Source: Enterobacillus tribolii (GTDB lineage: Bacteria > Pseudomonadota > Gammaproteobacteria > Enterobacterales > Enterobacteriaceae). From it: a DNA stretch of 64,000 bases. Under the pieces are notes generated by a model. The model saw nothing but the letters and a program-made list of their open reading frames with translations, was not told the DNA's origin and did no database searches. This document shows, in pieces, positions 27,944 to 36,897 of this stretch (within the stretch, counting starts at the first letter, position 1; each line of letters starts with the position of its first letter). The stretch is from NCBI RefSeq assembly GCF_003363015.1, contig NZ_QRAP01000005.1:62001-126000 (forward strand). The letters are read 5' to 3'. A program made the translations under genes and the position numbers.

Positions 27944-29350
27944 ATGCTTAACCATCGACTCAGAATAAGACAGAGCGGGTACCCGGTCGCGGCAAAGTTC
28001 ATTGATTTTTTATTTATAAATCTGTCGGTTATCACCATATCTTATTTATTTCCCTACGGTTTTCATAATACCGCGATCCCGTTCAGCCTGTTATTTTCCG
28101 TTGTCTTTCTGCTGATCGGTGAATATACCGGATTATATACCCATCGGATAAAATCCCTGCGAGTTAGAGAATTCCTACGTTTAGGCGGAGCGATATTACT
28201 CACCTTCATAATAATGGAGATGATCCGTCTATTCATGAATTATTTCGCCGATGCCCGCTTTCCCGGCGAATGGGACGATAACCCTTTTCCGACCCTGCTT
28301 TGGCTTTATCTTATTCCGCTATTAACCGTGCTGCTTATCCGGCTGGTATTATTTTTACGCTTTAAGCAGAAAGTCATCCGGATTGCCATCGTCGGGCTGA
28401 CGCCGGCCGGGTTATCGGCCGAACGGGAGTTATTGAAGGAGTACGCCGGAGAGCAGATCGATCTGGCCTTTTATGACGACCGTGAACCCAACCGATTCGG
28501 CTACCTCACCCGCGCGCCGTACCGCGGCAAGGTGAAAGATCTGCTGGAAAAAGCGCGCCGGGGCGAGCTGGACGAAATCTACATTGCGCTGCCGATGGCG
28601 GCGGTCGAACGTATCCGTTATTTCCTGCTGGTAATGTCGGACACCACGGTAAATACCTACATCGTGCCGGACCTGTATTCCTACAGCACGCACACCACCG
28701 AAATACGCATGATCGGCAACATGCAGGCGGTCAGCATTCTCAGCTCGCCGTTCGACGGCGGCGGCGCCATCATCAAGCGCGCGGAGGATCTGATCCTCGG
28801 CGGTATCATCACGCTGCTGATTACGCCCCTCATGCTGCTCATCGCGATCGGCATCAAGCTCACCTCGCGCGGGCCGGTCATCTTCAGGCAGGATCGGTAC
28901 GGGCTGAGCGGCCAGAAAATCACGGTCTATAAATTCCGTTCGATGCGGGTCATGGAAAATGCGGACGTGGTGAAACAGGCCACCAAAAACGACCCGCGCG
29001 TCACCCGTTTCGGCTCATTTCTGCGCCGCAAATCGCTGGACGAACTGCCGCAGTTCATTAACGTGCTGCAGGGGCGGATGTCGATCGTCGGGCCGCGTCC
29101 CCACGCGGTCACGCACAACGAGGAGTACCGCAAGCTGGTCGAGAATTACATGATCCGCCACAAGGTCAAACCGGGCATTACCGGCCTGGCCCAGATCAAC
29201 GGCTACCGCGGCGAAGTCGATACCCTCGACAAAATGGAAAAGCGGGTGCAATACGACATCGACTACATTCAGGGCTGGTCGCTGTGGTTGGATCTGAAGA
29301 TCATTTTCAGCACCATAACCAAAGGTTTTACGGGTGAAAACGCATACTAG
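27944..29350 (+). CDS. Exopolysaccharide initiating glycosyl-1-phosphate transferase (WcaJ/VpsL type)
   Basis: This enzyme transfers a sugar-1-phosphate, most often glucose or galactose, from a UDP-sugar to undecaprenyl phosphate, starting the repeat unit at the inner membrane. The 468-residue protein has four N-terminal membrane helices (within about 15-145), a CoA-binding-like Rossmann domain (about 145-265; IRIAIVGLTPAGLSAERELL), one further helix (about 285-305) and the catalytic bacterial sugar transferase domain with YKFRSMRV, TRFGSFLRRKSLDELPQ and IVGPRPH. This is the WbaP/WcaJ/VpsL family. It is the first gene of the cluster and its 5' half is AT-richer than what follows. The sugar cannot be told from sequence. 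Confidence 0.92.
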   Translation: MLNHRLRIRQSGYPVAAKFIDFLFINLSVITISYLFPYGFHNTAIPFSLLFSVVFLLIGEYTGLYTHRIKSLRVREFLRLGGAILLTFIIMEMIRLFMNYFADARFPGEWDDNPFPTLLWLYLIPLLTVLLIRLVLFLRFKQKVIRIAIVGLTPAGLSAERELLKEYAGEQIDLAFYDDREPNRFGYLTRAPYRGKVKDLLEKARRGELDEIYIALPMAAVERIRYFLLVMSDTTVNTYIVPDLYSYSTHTTEIRMIGNMQAVSILSSPFDGGGAIIKRAEDLILGGIITLLITPLMLLIAIGIKLTSRGPVIFRQDRYGLSGQKITVYKFRSMRVMENADVVKQATKNDPRVTRFGSFLRRKSLDELPQFINVLQGRMSIVGPRPHAVTHNEEYRKLVENYMIRHKVKPGITGLAQINGYRGEVDTLDKMEKRVQYDIDYIQGWSLWLDLKIIFSTITKGFTGENAY

Positions 29351-30626
29351 CGTCCTGCTGGCCGCCGGTCTTGCGGCAATGCCTCCGGCATGGGCGCTCC
29401 CCGTCCCGAAGTCGCACACCGGTATCGCCGGCATCGATTTTCAGGGGCAGATCAGCGCCGGTTACGGTCAGGTCAGCAACGTGACCTATCAGCCCTGGTC
29501 GCGCAATGAAACCAGCTCCGCGTTTCAGAGCGTCAACCCGATGTTCCGCGCCCTCGGCGAGCGCGGCGAAGACCGCTACCAGCTGATGTACTCCGGGGAC
29601 TACCGGGCCTACAACCAGGCCAGCGCGGATAACTACGCCGACCATTTTTTCCGTTTCGCCGGCCAGTGGCGTTACGGGCAGATGCAGGGCCTGAGCCTGA
29701 CGATGGAAGACACGCTCGGCCATGAAAACCGCGGGCGCGGCATCACCGAAGGCTTTCTGCCGGAACAGTTCCGCGCCTTCGGCGTCAATTCGCCGCTGAA
29801 GACGCGCTTTCTGAGCAGCGAGCTGCGCTACAGCTTCGGCGCGCCGGAAGGGCGCGGTAAAGCCGAAGCCGCCCTGCTCTATAAACAACTCCGCTTCGGC
29901 AACACTGACGAGGTGCGCGACGCGGATACCGATTTCTATAACTACATCCGCGATCAGGAGTGGCACGAACCGAGCCTGGTGGTTGAACTGTTTGATATGT
30001 ACAGCAAAACCACCCGCTTTCGTTACAGCTTCATCACTAACCAGCGGCGTTACGAAACCAGTTCGCTCAAAGACAGCAACGAATACTACCTGCTGTACGG
30101 CTTTAAGTCGCAGCTCACCGGGAAAACCAGCGTCGACGCCAACGTTTCCTGGCTCTACAAGACCTTCATCAATGAGCCGAATGCGCAGGACTTCAGCGGC
30201 CTGAACTGGGATATCAAAGCGGAATGGAAACCGCTGGATTACTCCACGGTCGCGCTGCACAGCGCCCAGCGCATCAAAGACCCCTCCGAAGCGGGCGGGT
30301 ATATCCAGGTCACGGAGTACGGGCTGTCATGGACCCACCACTGGTGGGTGGATCGCTTTTCCACCACGGTGGATTACTCTTATGTTACAGAGGATTACAA
30401 AAAGCAGGCGGACAACCGCAAGGATAAAGACGGGCTGCTGACGCTGTCTGCGAGCTATGACTTCCGCCCGTCAGTCAATGTCGAGATGAAATACCAGATG
30501 GATACGATGCGCTCCAACAAGAAAACCGACGCGTTCTACATTGGCCCGGACTACGGGCGCGAGGTGGACAGAACGCTGGGCTACGACAACCAAATGATTA
30601 TGCTAACGGCCAGGGTGCAAATTTAA
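29334..30626 (+). CDS. Exopolysaccharide outer-membrane beta-barrel protein (VpsM-like)
   Basis: A 430-residue protein with a signal peptide (MKTHTSVLLAAGLAAMPPAWA, cleavage near 21) and a body dominated by alternating aromatic and polar strands typical of outer-membrane barrels (for example GQISAGYGQVSNVTY, FFRFAGQWRYGQ, SFITNQRRYETS), ending in the strand MIMLTARVQI. Such barrels occur beside short Wza-like lipoproteins in VPS-type clusters and are thought to form the outer-membrane pore for the polymer. The start is GTG at 29334-29336, overlapping the previous gene by 17 bp; only two bases separate its stop from the next start. Confidence 0.8.
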   Translation: MKTHTSVLLAAGLAAMPPAWALPVPKSHTGIAGIDFQGQISAGYGQVSNVTYQPWSRNETSSAFQSVNPMFRALGERGEDRYQLMYSGDYRAYNQASADNYADHFFRFAGQWRYGQMQGLSLTMEDTLGHENRGRGITEGFLPEQFRAFGVNSPLKTRFLSSELRYSFGAPEGRGKAEAALLYKQLRFGNTDEVRDADTDFYNYIRDQEWHEPSLVVELFDMYSKTTRFRYSFITNQRRYETSSLKDSNEYYLLYGFKSQLTGKTSVDANVSWLYKTFINEPNAQDFSGLNWDIKAEWKPLDYSTVALHSAQRIKDPSEAGGYIQVTEYGLSWTHHWWVDRFSTTVDYSYVTEDYKKQADNRKDKDGLLTLSASYDFRPSVNVEMKYQMDTMRSNKKTDAFYIGPDYGREVDRTLGYDNQMIMLTARVQI

Positions 30627-30627
30627 C

Positions 30628-31179
30628 GTGAAGAACTTAACTCGGACGCTTTTTCTACTGCTGTGCGGCATGCTGACCGCCTGCAGTTCCCCCACGCCGC
30701 TGATGGACACGCCGTCGGCAGACAACCGCTACTGGCTGGGAGAAGGCGATCAGGTCAACATCGTCGTGGCCGGCGAGCCGGATATGACCATGCGTTTCAT
30801 GCTGGATAACGGCGGCACCATCACCTTCCCTTACATCGGCCAGCTCCGGCTGAGCGGAAAAACGCCGGAAGAGGTCAGCGCCGAAATCACCCGCCGCCTG
30901 CGCGGCGACTATCTGCAAAACCCGATGGTCACCGTGACCGTCAGCCAGTTCCGTAACATCTTCATTTTGGGCGAAGTAAAAAAACCGGACGGCTACGCCT
31001 GGCAGCCCGGCCTGACGGTGGAGAAAGCGCTGGCGCTGGGCGGCGGTTTTACCGATCGCGCGGATAAGCACGACCTCAGCATCCGGCTGTCCGGCAGCAA
31101 TGAATTACTGGAAAACGTCGATCTCCGTCATTCCGTGCATCCCGGAGACACCGTCATCGTCGGCATGAGCTTCTTCTGA
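30628..31179 (+). CDS. Short Wza-like polysaccharide export lipoprotein (VpsN type)
   Basis: A 183-residue lipoprotein (MKNLTRTLFLLLCGMLTAC, lipidated Cys19) with a polysaccharide export domain (about 38-120; GEGDQVNIVVAGEPDMTMRF, GTITFPYIGQLRLSGKTPEE) and a single SLBB-like beta-grasp domain (about 120-180). It is half the length of E. coli Wza (379) and lacks the second SLBB repeats and the C-terminal amphipathic helix that forms Wza's outer-membrane pore. The barrel encoded just upstream probably replaces that pore. The start is GTG at 30628-30630; a TAA at 30624-30626 ends the barrel gene. Confidence 0.88.
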   Translation: MKNLTRTLFLLLCGMLTACSSPTPLMDTPSADNRYWLGEGDQVNIVVAGEPDMTMRFMLDNGGTITFPYIGQLRLSGKTPEEVSAEITRRLRGDYLQNPMVTVTVSQFRNIFILGEVKKPDGYAWQPGLTVEKALALGGGFTDRADKHDLSIRLSGSNELLENVDLRHSVHPGDTVIVGMSFF

Positions 31180-31180
31180 T

Positions 31181-33304
31181 ATGAAACTATCTATGGTAGA
31201 GCAAGGGAAAAAACGGGAGAACGTCGTGGAGTTCTCCCGGTATACCGGCCAGATACGGAAAAGAATCTGGCGTCTTGCGCTGGTGGCGCTGGTCACCGCG
31301 CTGGTCGCCTATCCGTTGATCCGGCTGATCCCCGCGAAATACGTCGCCACGTCAACGCTGATGATCAAAGCCCTGCCGGACGACGCGACGCCGCTGCCGC
31401 AGCTGAGCCGTTACGACTCCACACGCAGCGACTTCTATGAGACGCAGTATTCCGTCGTGCAGTCACGCGTGGTGCTGGAGAAGGCGATTCAGGCACTGGG
31501 GCTGGACCGGGAGCCGACCTTCAACGGCGGGTTCGATGCCGCCCAATGCACAGACGCCAACGCCGCGCAGCGCCGGGAGAAAACCCTGAAAAACCTGGTC
31601 AACGCGCTGTCGGTCAGCGGAGTGCGCAATACCCAGCTGATTACCGTGTCGTTTGAATCGCCATCGGCGGAAACCGCAGCGCGGGTGGCAAATGGCGTCG
31701 CCCAGGCCTACATCGACGACGCTACGGCGCAGAAACGCCGTGCCACGGAGGAAGCGCAACGCGGCAACCAGCAGCAGATGGAGCGCGTGAAGCAACAGAT
31801 GGTTGACCAGAAAGCCGCCATCGACGCCTTCCTGAAGCAAGAAGGCCTGCTGACCTTCCGCGGCGTGGACGGCTTTGAAACCGAACAACTGGGCATCGTG
31901 ACCAACCGTCTGGCGGACGCGACCCAGCGCCGCATCGCCGCACAGTCACAGTATGACGAAGTGCGGCAGGCTCTGGCGCGGCATGCGCCACAGGACATTA
32001 TCTCCCTGCCGGATTTTTCCGGTCACGCGCAGATCCAGGATCTGCGTATCGCGCTGACCCAGACCCGCCGCAACCTCGCCGAACTGCGCAAACGCTACGG
32101 CCCGAAGCATGACAAGATCCTGGAAGCCCAGGCGCAGGTGAACGCGGTCAACGGCCAGATCGGCCAGGTGCTGAATGAGCTGGCGCGCGGCGCGCATCAG
32201 CAGTATCAGGCCGCGCTGGATGACGAAAACCGCTACCGGGCGATGCTCGACCAGCAAAAAGCGGACTTCGGGCAGTTGGCCGGCAAACGCGATCGCTACA
32301 ACACCATGGCGGCGGCGCTTGAGAAAACCCAGGCGCTGTATCAAACGCTGTATCAGCGCGCGCATGAACAGGCGCTGTCGGTGTCGCTGATCCAGCCGGA
32401 CGCGGTGATTTCCGATCCCGCCGTCGCGCCGGAGCGCCCCTCAAAGCCGAACAAAACCATGCTGTGGATCATTACCGTGATGCTGGTGACGCTGGCCTAT
32501 TTCGCCTGGCTGATCGTCGGCGCAGCGCTGAATAACACGCTTAATGCCATGAGCCAGCTGGCGAAACGCCTGAACCTGACGGCGCTGGGCGAGCTTCCAC
32601 AGTTCGGTGATTCCGCCGATCGCCGGCAGCTGGCGCAACGCATCCTCAGCAATCCGGCCAGCGCCGACCTCATCCACGGCATCCGCACCAACCTGCTGTT
32701 GAGCACGCCCTCCCCGCAGGTACTGGCGATCATTTCGGCCGAGAAGGGAGAAGGCCGTTCTCTGGTGGCGCAAACGCTGGCCGCGTCTTTCAGCACAGAC
32801 CAGCAGACGCTGCTGGTGGATATGGACTACGTCAACGAGCACGGCCTTTCCGCCGGGCAGGCTGTGGGGCTGGCCGACGTGCTCCAGGGAAATACATCGC
32901 TGGATGGCGTGCTGGTCAAACAGAGTGAGAATCTGACCCTGCTGCCGCGCGGCAAGCTGTCCGGCTCCCCGCTCCTGATACTGACCTCACAACAACTGGC
33001 CGCCACGCTGCAAACGCTGCGCGCGCGCTATCAGCGCATCATCATCGACTGCCCGGCGTTCCATCAGGCGCAGGACGGCATGCTGACCGGCCGTCTGGCG
33101 GACGGCGTGCTGCTGGTGGCGCAGGCCGGACGTTCACAGGCGGGCGATCTGCTCAGGGTGCTCGCCGCGCTGAAGCAGGGCCATAATACGGTCACCGGCG
33201 CGGTGCTGAACCAGGTGGATGAGAAAAACCTGGAGAGTCAGGAAGGGCTGCGCATGCTGAACCGGCAGGTCAGCGAACTGATAACGCCGGCGAATCCGCG
33301 ATGA
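31181..33304 (+). CDS. Wzc/EpsG-like chain-length determinant ATPase, atypical
   Basis: A 707-residue inner-membrane copolymerase that controls chain length and links polymerisation to export. It has an N-terminal Wzz domain with one helix (about 30-52), a long coiled-coil periplasmic part (about 180-400), a second helix (about 425-448) and a cytoplasmic P-loop ATPase domain. Walker A reads AEKGEGRS (520-527), with Arg526 in place of the invariant lysine; Walker A' is LLVDMDY (Asp547, Asp549); Walker B is IIIDCP (Asp623). The last 40 residues contain no tyrosine, so the phospho-tyrosine cluster of Wzc is missing, and no Wzb-type phosphatase is encoded nearby. Its stop overlaps the flippase ATG (ATGA). 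Confidence 0.88.
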   Translation: MKLSMVEQGKKRENVVEFSRYTGQIRKRIWRLALVALVTALVAYPLIRLIPAKYVATSTLMIKALPDDATPLPQLSRYDSTRSDFYETQYSVVQSRVVLEKAIQALGLDREPTFNGGFDAAQCTDANAAQRREKTLKNLVNALSVSGVRNTQLITVSFESPSAETAARVANGVAQAYIDDATAQKRRATEEAQRGNQQQMERVKQQMVDQKAAIDAFLKQEGLLTFRGVDGFETEQLGIVTNRLADATQRRIAAQSQYDEVRQALARHAPQDIISLPDFSGHAQIQDLRIALTQTRRNLAELRKRYGPKHDKILEAQAQVNAVNGQIGQVLNELARGAHQQYQAALDDENRYRAMLDQQKADFGQLAGKRDRYNTMAAALEKTQALYQTLYQRAHEQALSVSLIQPDAVISDPAVAPERPSKPNKTMLWIITVMLVTLAYFAWLIVGAALNNTLNAMSQLAKRLNLTALGELPQFGDSADRRQLAQRILSNPASADLIHGIRTNLLLSTPSPQVLAIISAEKGEGRSLVAQTLAASFSTDQQTLLVDMDYVNEHGLSAGQAVGLADVLQGNTSLDGVLVKQSENLTLLPRGKLSGSPLLILTSQQLAATLQTLRARYQRIIIDCPAFHQAQDGMLTGRLADGVLLVAQAGRSQAGDLLRVLAALKQGHNTVTGAVLNQVDEKNLESQEGLRMLNRQVSELITPANPR

Positions 33305-34518
33305 ACTTACTGCGCAGCATCACCACCATAGCCGGATCATCGGTGATCTCCCAGCTCATCGGCGCGCTGTCGATCTGGTTGATCTCCCACAAATACGGCA
33401 TGGCGGAGGTGGGAACCTATTCGCTGATCTACAGCATCGTGCTGGTCGGCGCCCAGATCTGCACCTTCGCCTCACAGTTGTTGATCCCGCGCCAGCCGGA
33501 CGAAGAACAACTGGCGCGCAACGTGGTGTTCTGCCTGCTGCAAAGTCTGATCATCGCAGTACCTTACGCGGCGCTGACCGCCCGCTTGTTCCACCAAAAC
33601 GTCGTTTTCCTCTACCTGCTGACGCTGAGCTACGCGCTGGTGCTGGTGGCGGAAAACCTCTCCCTGCGTACCGGCAATTACCGCTTTCTGGTGTTCCAGC
33701 GCATCATGGTGTCGGTGGTGGTGATCGCCTCCCTGCTCATCACTTCACACACCGGCGGGTTCTACTGGCTGTGGACCGCATTCATGCTGGTGCTGATCGG
33801 CGGTTGCATCCTGCACACTTTCCGCTTCAGTACGCTGCGGCTTACCCACTGGGGAGCGGCCAGCAACCTCGCGTTTTTCCGCGAGCACCGCCAGCATCTG
33901 GCGAAGGTCGGCAGCGCGGAAGTGCTGGCGATGGTGAACAACAACCTGCCGATCATGCTGATCAATTTCTGGTTCTCGGCGCTGACGGCAGGGTATTTTT
34001 CCGTGGTAATGCGCTTTTGCCTCTCGCCGGTGATGATCGTCGGGAACGCGGTGCGCAACTCGATCTTCTCCAAGTGGTCGATGGATTTTCGGAATCAGGT
34101 GTTTAACTATCCGGAATACAAAAAGATCCGCACCCTGCTGTTCGTGCTGGGCGTGATCTGCGTTCTCGGCGTGCTGATCTGTTACCCGCTGGTGATGCGC
34201 CTCGGCTTCAGCCAGGAGTGGATCGACTCAATCCCCTCTTCCCGCTACATTTTGCCCTATCTGTTCCCCGCGCTGGCCGTCAGCCCGCTGACCGTGATTG
34301 AACTGATTTTCGGCTCGCACCGCTATTTCCTGCGTATTCAGGTTGAACAACTGGCGATTGTCCTGCTGGCCTTTCTGGCGCTGCCTTACTTTACCCACGA
34401 CTACGCCATCGCCGTTCTGACCTTTTCCGTCCTGACGCTGATCCGTTATCTGTTTATCTGGATACAAATGAACAGGCGCGCAACCCAGCTCAACCAGCGG
34501 CAGGAAACCGGCCTATGA
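33301..34518 (+). CDS. wzx: Wzx-type lipid-linked oligosaccharide flippase
   Basis: A 405-residue integral membrane protein with about 12 hydrophobic helices and the MATE/PST-like N-terminus SVISQLIGALSIWLISHKYGM. It should flip the undecaprenyl-linked repeat unit to the periplasmic face. As for most Wzx proteins, the call rests on topology and on its place between the chain-length ATPase and the polymerase. Start and stop both overlap their neighbours by 4 bp (ATGA), a sign of coupled translation. Confidence 0.85.
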   Translation: MNLLRSITTIAGSSVISQLIGALSIWLISHKYGMAEVGTYSLIYSIVLVGAQICTFASQLLIPRQPDEEQLARNVVFCLLQSLIIAVPYAALTARLFHQNVVFLYLLTLSYALVLVAENLSLRTGNYRFLVFQRIMVSVVVIASLLITSHTGGFYWLWTAFMLVLIGGCILHTFRFSTLRLTHWGAASNLAFFREHRQHLAKVGSAEVLAMVNNNLPIMLINFWFSALTAGYFSVVMRFCLSPVMIVGNAVRNSIFSKWSMDFRNQVFNYPEYKKIRTLLFVLGVICVLGVLICYPLVMRLGFSQEWIDSIPSSRYILPYLFPALAVSPLTVIELIFGSHRYFLRIQVEQLAIVLLAFLALPYFTHDYAIAVLTFSVLTLIRYLFIWIQMNRRATQLNQRQETGL

Positions 34519-35900
34519 CGATGAACAACGCCGTCTGGCTTCAGGCCTACACCGTAATTACCCTGGTTTTTTGCGGGCTGGTGCAATACTTCACCGGCGT
34601 GGCGGCGGTGCTGTGGCTGCCGGTGGTGATGGCGTTCGTCATGACCGGCTTCCTGCTGATGCAAACCCGCCGGGAGCCGCTGGCGCTGGATCTGGCGGAA
34701 ATGATGGTGCTGGTGATTTATCTCTGTTTCCTGGCGCTGGCGCTGATCTCCACGGTATTGCAGGGCGGTATTACCGTCACCATCGTCGGCTTTAAAAACG
34801 AAGTGGCGATGTCGCTGGTGATGTTCTGCCTGCTGCTCGGCTTTTGCCGGGAATCGCAGATTTACCGCATCAGCCGCAGCCTGTACTGGATTTTCTATGC
34901 CCAGATCCCCGTGATGATTTATCAGGTGCTGTTCGTGTTACCGCAGCGCGTGGCGGTACGCGGCGAAGACGAAAAATGGGACTCGGTGGTCGGCACCTTC
35001 GGCGGCGATCCGATGGGCGGCGGCAATACTGCGGTTATGGGGATGTTTTGCCTGCTGATTATGCTGATGAAGCTGTCCGAGCTGAAGCACGGCGTCACCA
35101 CCTACCGCTCCACCGCGCTCCATATCGCGCTGGGCTTCGCAATGTGCATCGTCGGCGAGGTGAAGTTCATCATTTTATTGTCGCCGTTTCTGCTGGCGCT
35201 GGTCTGGAGCATGCCGTCCTGGGTACAGGGCGTCAGTAAAGTAACGCTGAAAACCCTGCTGATCATCGCCGCGGTAATGAGCGGGCTGATCGCCGTGGCG
35301 ATTATGGTGCTGGCCGCCGGTTACTCCTCGGCCTTCGGCGCGGAAGCGGGTAAAAGCTCCCTGAGTATCTTCCTCGACTCGCTCGACTATATTTTCGATA
35401 CCAACTACATCATGGCCGCCACCGGCGAACTGGGCCGTATGACCACCCTCTTCTTTTGGGCCAAACACAGTGACATGTGGGGCATTCCCAGCATGCTGTT
35501 CGGTTACGGACTGAACGCCACCAACAGCGGCAGCGCGGTTTCTCCCGGCTACCTGAACCTGATTTTCCGCCTGGTGCTGGATTCCACCTCGCTGAGCATG
35601 CTGCTCTGGGAGGTGGGCCTGATCGGGACGCTGCTGTTCATCGGCCTGATCCTGTGGATCGTGCGTATCACCTGGCCGCGTCCGCTGTTAACCACCGCGC
35701 AGCTGGATCAGGACGATCTCCGCCTGCTCAGCTACGCGCCGGCATTTAACGTTTTCCTCATCGCCTGCCTGCTCAGCCTGCCCTACAGCCAGACGCTGAT
35801 GATTATTCCCCTGCTGCAATTTCTGTTTTACCTGGTGAGCGGTTTCGCGTTGGTGATCCGGCGTACCGTCCACCATTCTATCGGGAGAGTGTATGAGTAA
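34515..35900 (+). CDS. wzy: Wzy-type exopolysaccharide polymerase
   Basis: A 461-residue multi-helix membrane protein (about 11-12 helices) with a long periplasmic loop around residues 255-370. Wzy joins repeat units at the reducing end in the periplasm. Wzy proteins have little conserved sequence, so the call rests on topology and on gene order after wzx. A GDPMGGGNTAVMGMF segment near 160-175 and GYGLNATNSG near 335-344 recall loops of O-antigen ligase/polymerase families. Overlaps the next gene by 8 bp. Confidence 0.8.
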   Translation: MTMNNAVWLQAYTVITLVFCGLVQYFTGVAAVLWLPVVMAFVMTGFLLMQTRREPLALDLAEMMVLVIYLCFLALALISTVLQGGITVTIVGFKNEVAMSLVMFCLLLGFCRESQIYRISRSLYWIFYAQIPVMIYQVLFVLPQRVAVRGEDEKWDSVVGTFGGDPMGGGNTAVMGMFCLLIMLMKLSELKHGVTTYRSTALHIALGFAMCIVGEVKFIILLSPFLLALVWSMPSWVQGVSKVTLKTLLIIAAVMSGLIAVAIMVLAAGYSSAFGAEAGKSSLSIFLDSLDYIFDTNYIMAATGELGRMTTLFFWAKHSDMWGIPSMLFGYGLNATNSGSAVSPGYLNLIFRLVLDSTSLSMLLWEVGLIGTLLFIGLILWIVRITWPRPLLTTAQLDQDDLRLLSYAPAFNVFLIACLLSLPYSQTLMIIPLLQFLFYLVSGFALVIRRTVHHSIGRVYE

Positions 35901-36897
35901 CCTTCCTTTCATAACCGCCAGCATTAAGACCTTTAATGAGGCCAGGGGGATCGAAAAAACGATCGACAGCATCCGGCGTCAGCTAACGGCGTACCCCCAT
36001 GAGATCATCGTCGCGGACAGCCTGTCCACGGATAACACCCGTGAGCTGGCCGGAGCGAAAGGCGCGACGGTCGTTACGCTGGTGCATCCGCAGGAGCGCT
36101 GCTGCGGCGTCGGCCACCAGCTCGGCTATCTGCACAGCCAGGGGGATTATCTGCTGCTGATGGATGGCGACATGGAGCTGGAAGATGGCTTTCTCGACGC
36201 GGCGGTGGCGTTTCTTCAGACGCACCCGGACTACGCCGGCGTAGCCGGCTCCGTGCAGATGGACGAGGGTTCGAACTATGAATTCAAATCGCGCAAACAG
36301 CGGTTACACAAGATTTACCCATTGGGCGACACCGACCATCTGGGCGGCGGCGGCCTGTACCGGCGCAGCGCCATCGAGAAAATCGGCTACCTGACCCATC
36401 GCGGCCTGCACGGCTATGAGGAAGCGGAGCTGGGCATCCGCCTGCGCCAGGCAGGCTATAAGCTGCGCCGTCTCGACGTGCCTTATTTCAGCCACACCTC
36501 CCACGCCATGCCGACCCTGCAAATGCTGCGCTATCGCTGGCGCAGCCGTTTTCTGAGCGGGCCGGGCGAGCTGTTGCGCAGCGCCTGGGGCAAACCCTGG
36601 TTCAGGGACGCCCTGAAGATCACCCGCAACGAAGCCATTTTCACCCTCTACTTACTGGCATTGTTGCTGGCGTTGGTAAGCGGACACGGCGCGGCGTTCG
36701 CGATCGTGCTGCTGCCGCTGATTCTGTTCATCCTGCTGAAAGCGGTGAAGAACCGCTCGCTGATCGCCGGATTACACAGCGTGGTAAATCTGGCGGCCTT
36801 CTCCGCCGGGCTGATCCGCGGTCTGTTCACGCCGCTGCGCGATCCGCTGCAGCCGCCGGAGAGTGAAGTCGTCTACAGGCAGGGAGTGGAAAAATGA
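35893..36897 (+). CDS. Family 2 glycosyltransferase with C-terminal membrane anchor
   Basis: A 334-residue GT-A enzyme: ITASIKTFNEARGIEKTIDSI at the N-terminus binds the nucleotide sugar, LLLMDGDMELEDGF carries the metal-binding DGD (about 92-94), and GLHGYEEAELGIRLRQAGY holds the likely catalytic acidic residues. Two hydrophobic helices (about 250-287) anchor it to the membrane. It should add one sugar to the lipid-linked repeat unit; donor and linkage are not evident. It overlaps the polymerase gene by 8 bp and the next gene by 4 bp. Confidence 0.85.
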   Translation: MSNLPFITASIKTFNEARGIEKTIDSIRRQLTAYPHEIIVADSLSTDNTRELAGAKGATVVTLVHPQERCCGVGHQLGYLHSQGDYLLLMDGDMELEDGFLDAAVAFLQTHPDYAGVAGSVQMDEGSNYEFKSRKQRLHKIYPLGDTDHLGGGGLYRRSAIEKIGYLTHRGLHGYEEAELGIRLRQAGYKLRRLDVPYFSHTSHAMPTLQMLRYRWRSRFLSGPGELLRSAWGKPWFRDALKITRNEAIFTLYLLALLLALVSGHGAAFAIVLLPLILFILLKAVKNRSLIAGLHSVVNLAAFSAGLIRGLFTPLRDPLQPPESEVVYRQGVEK

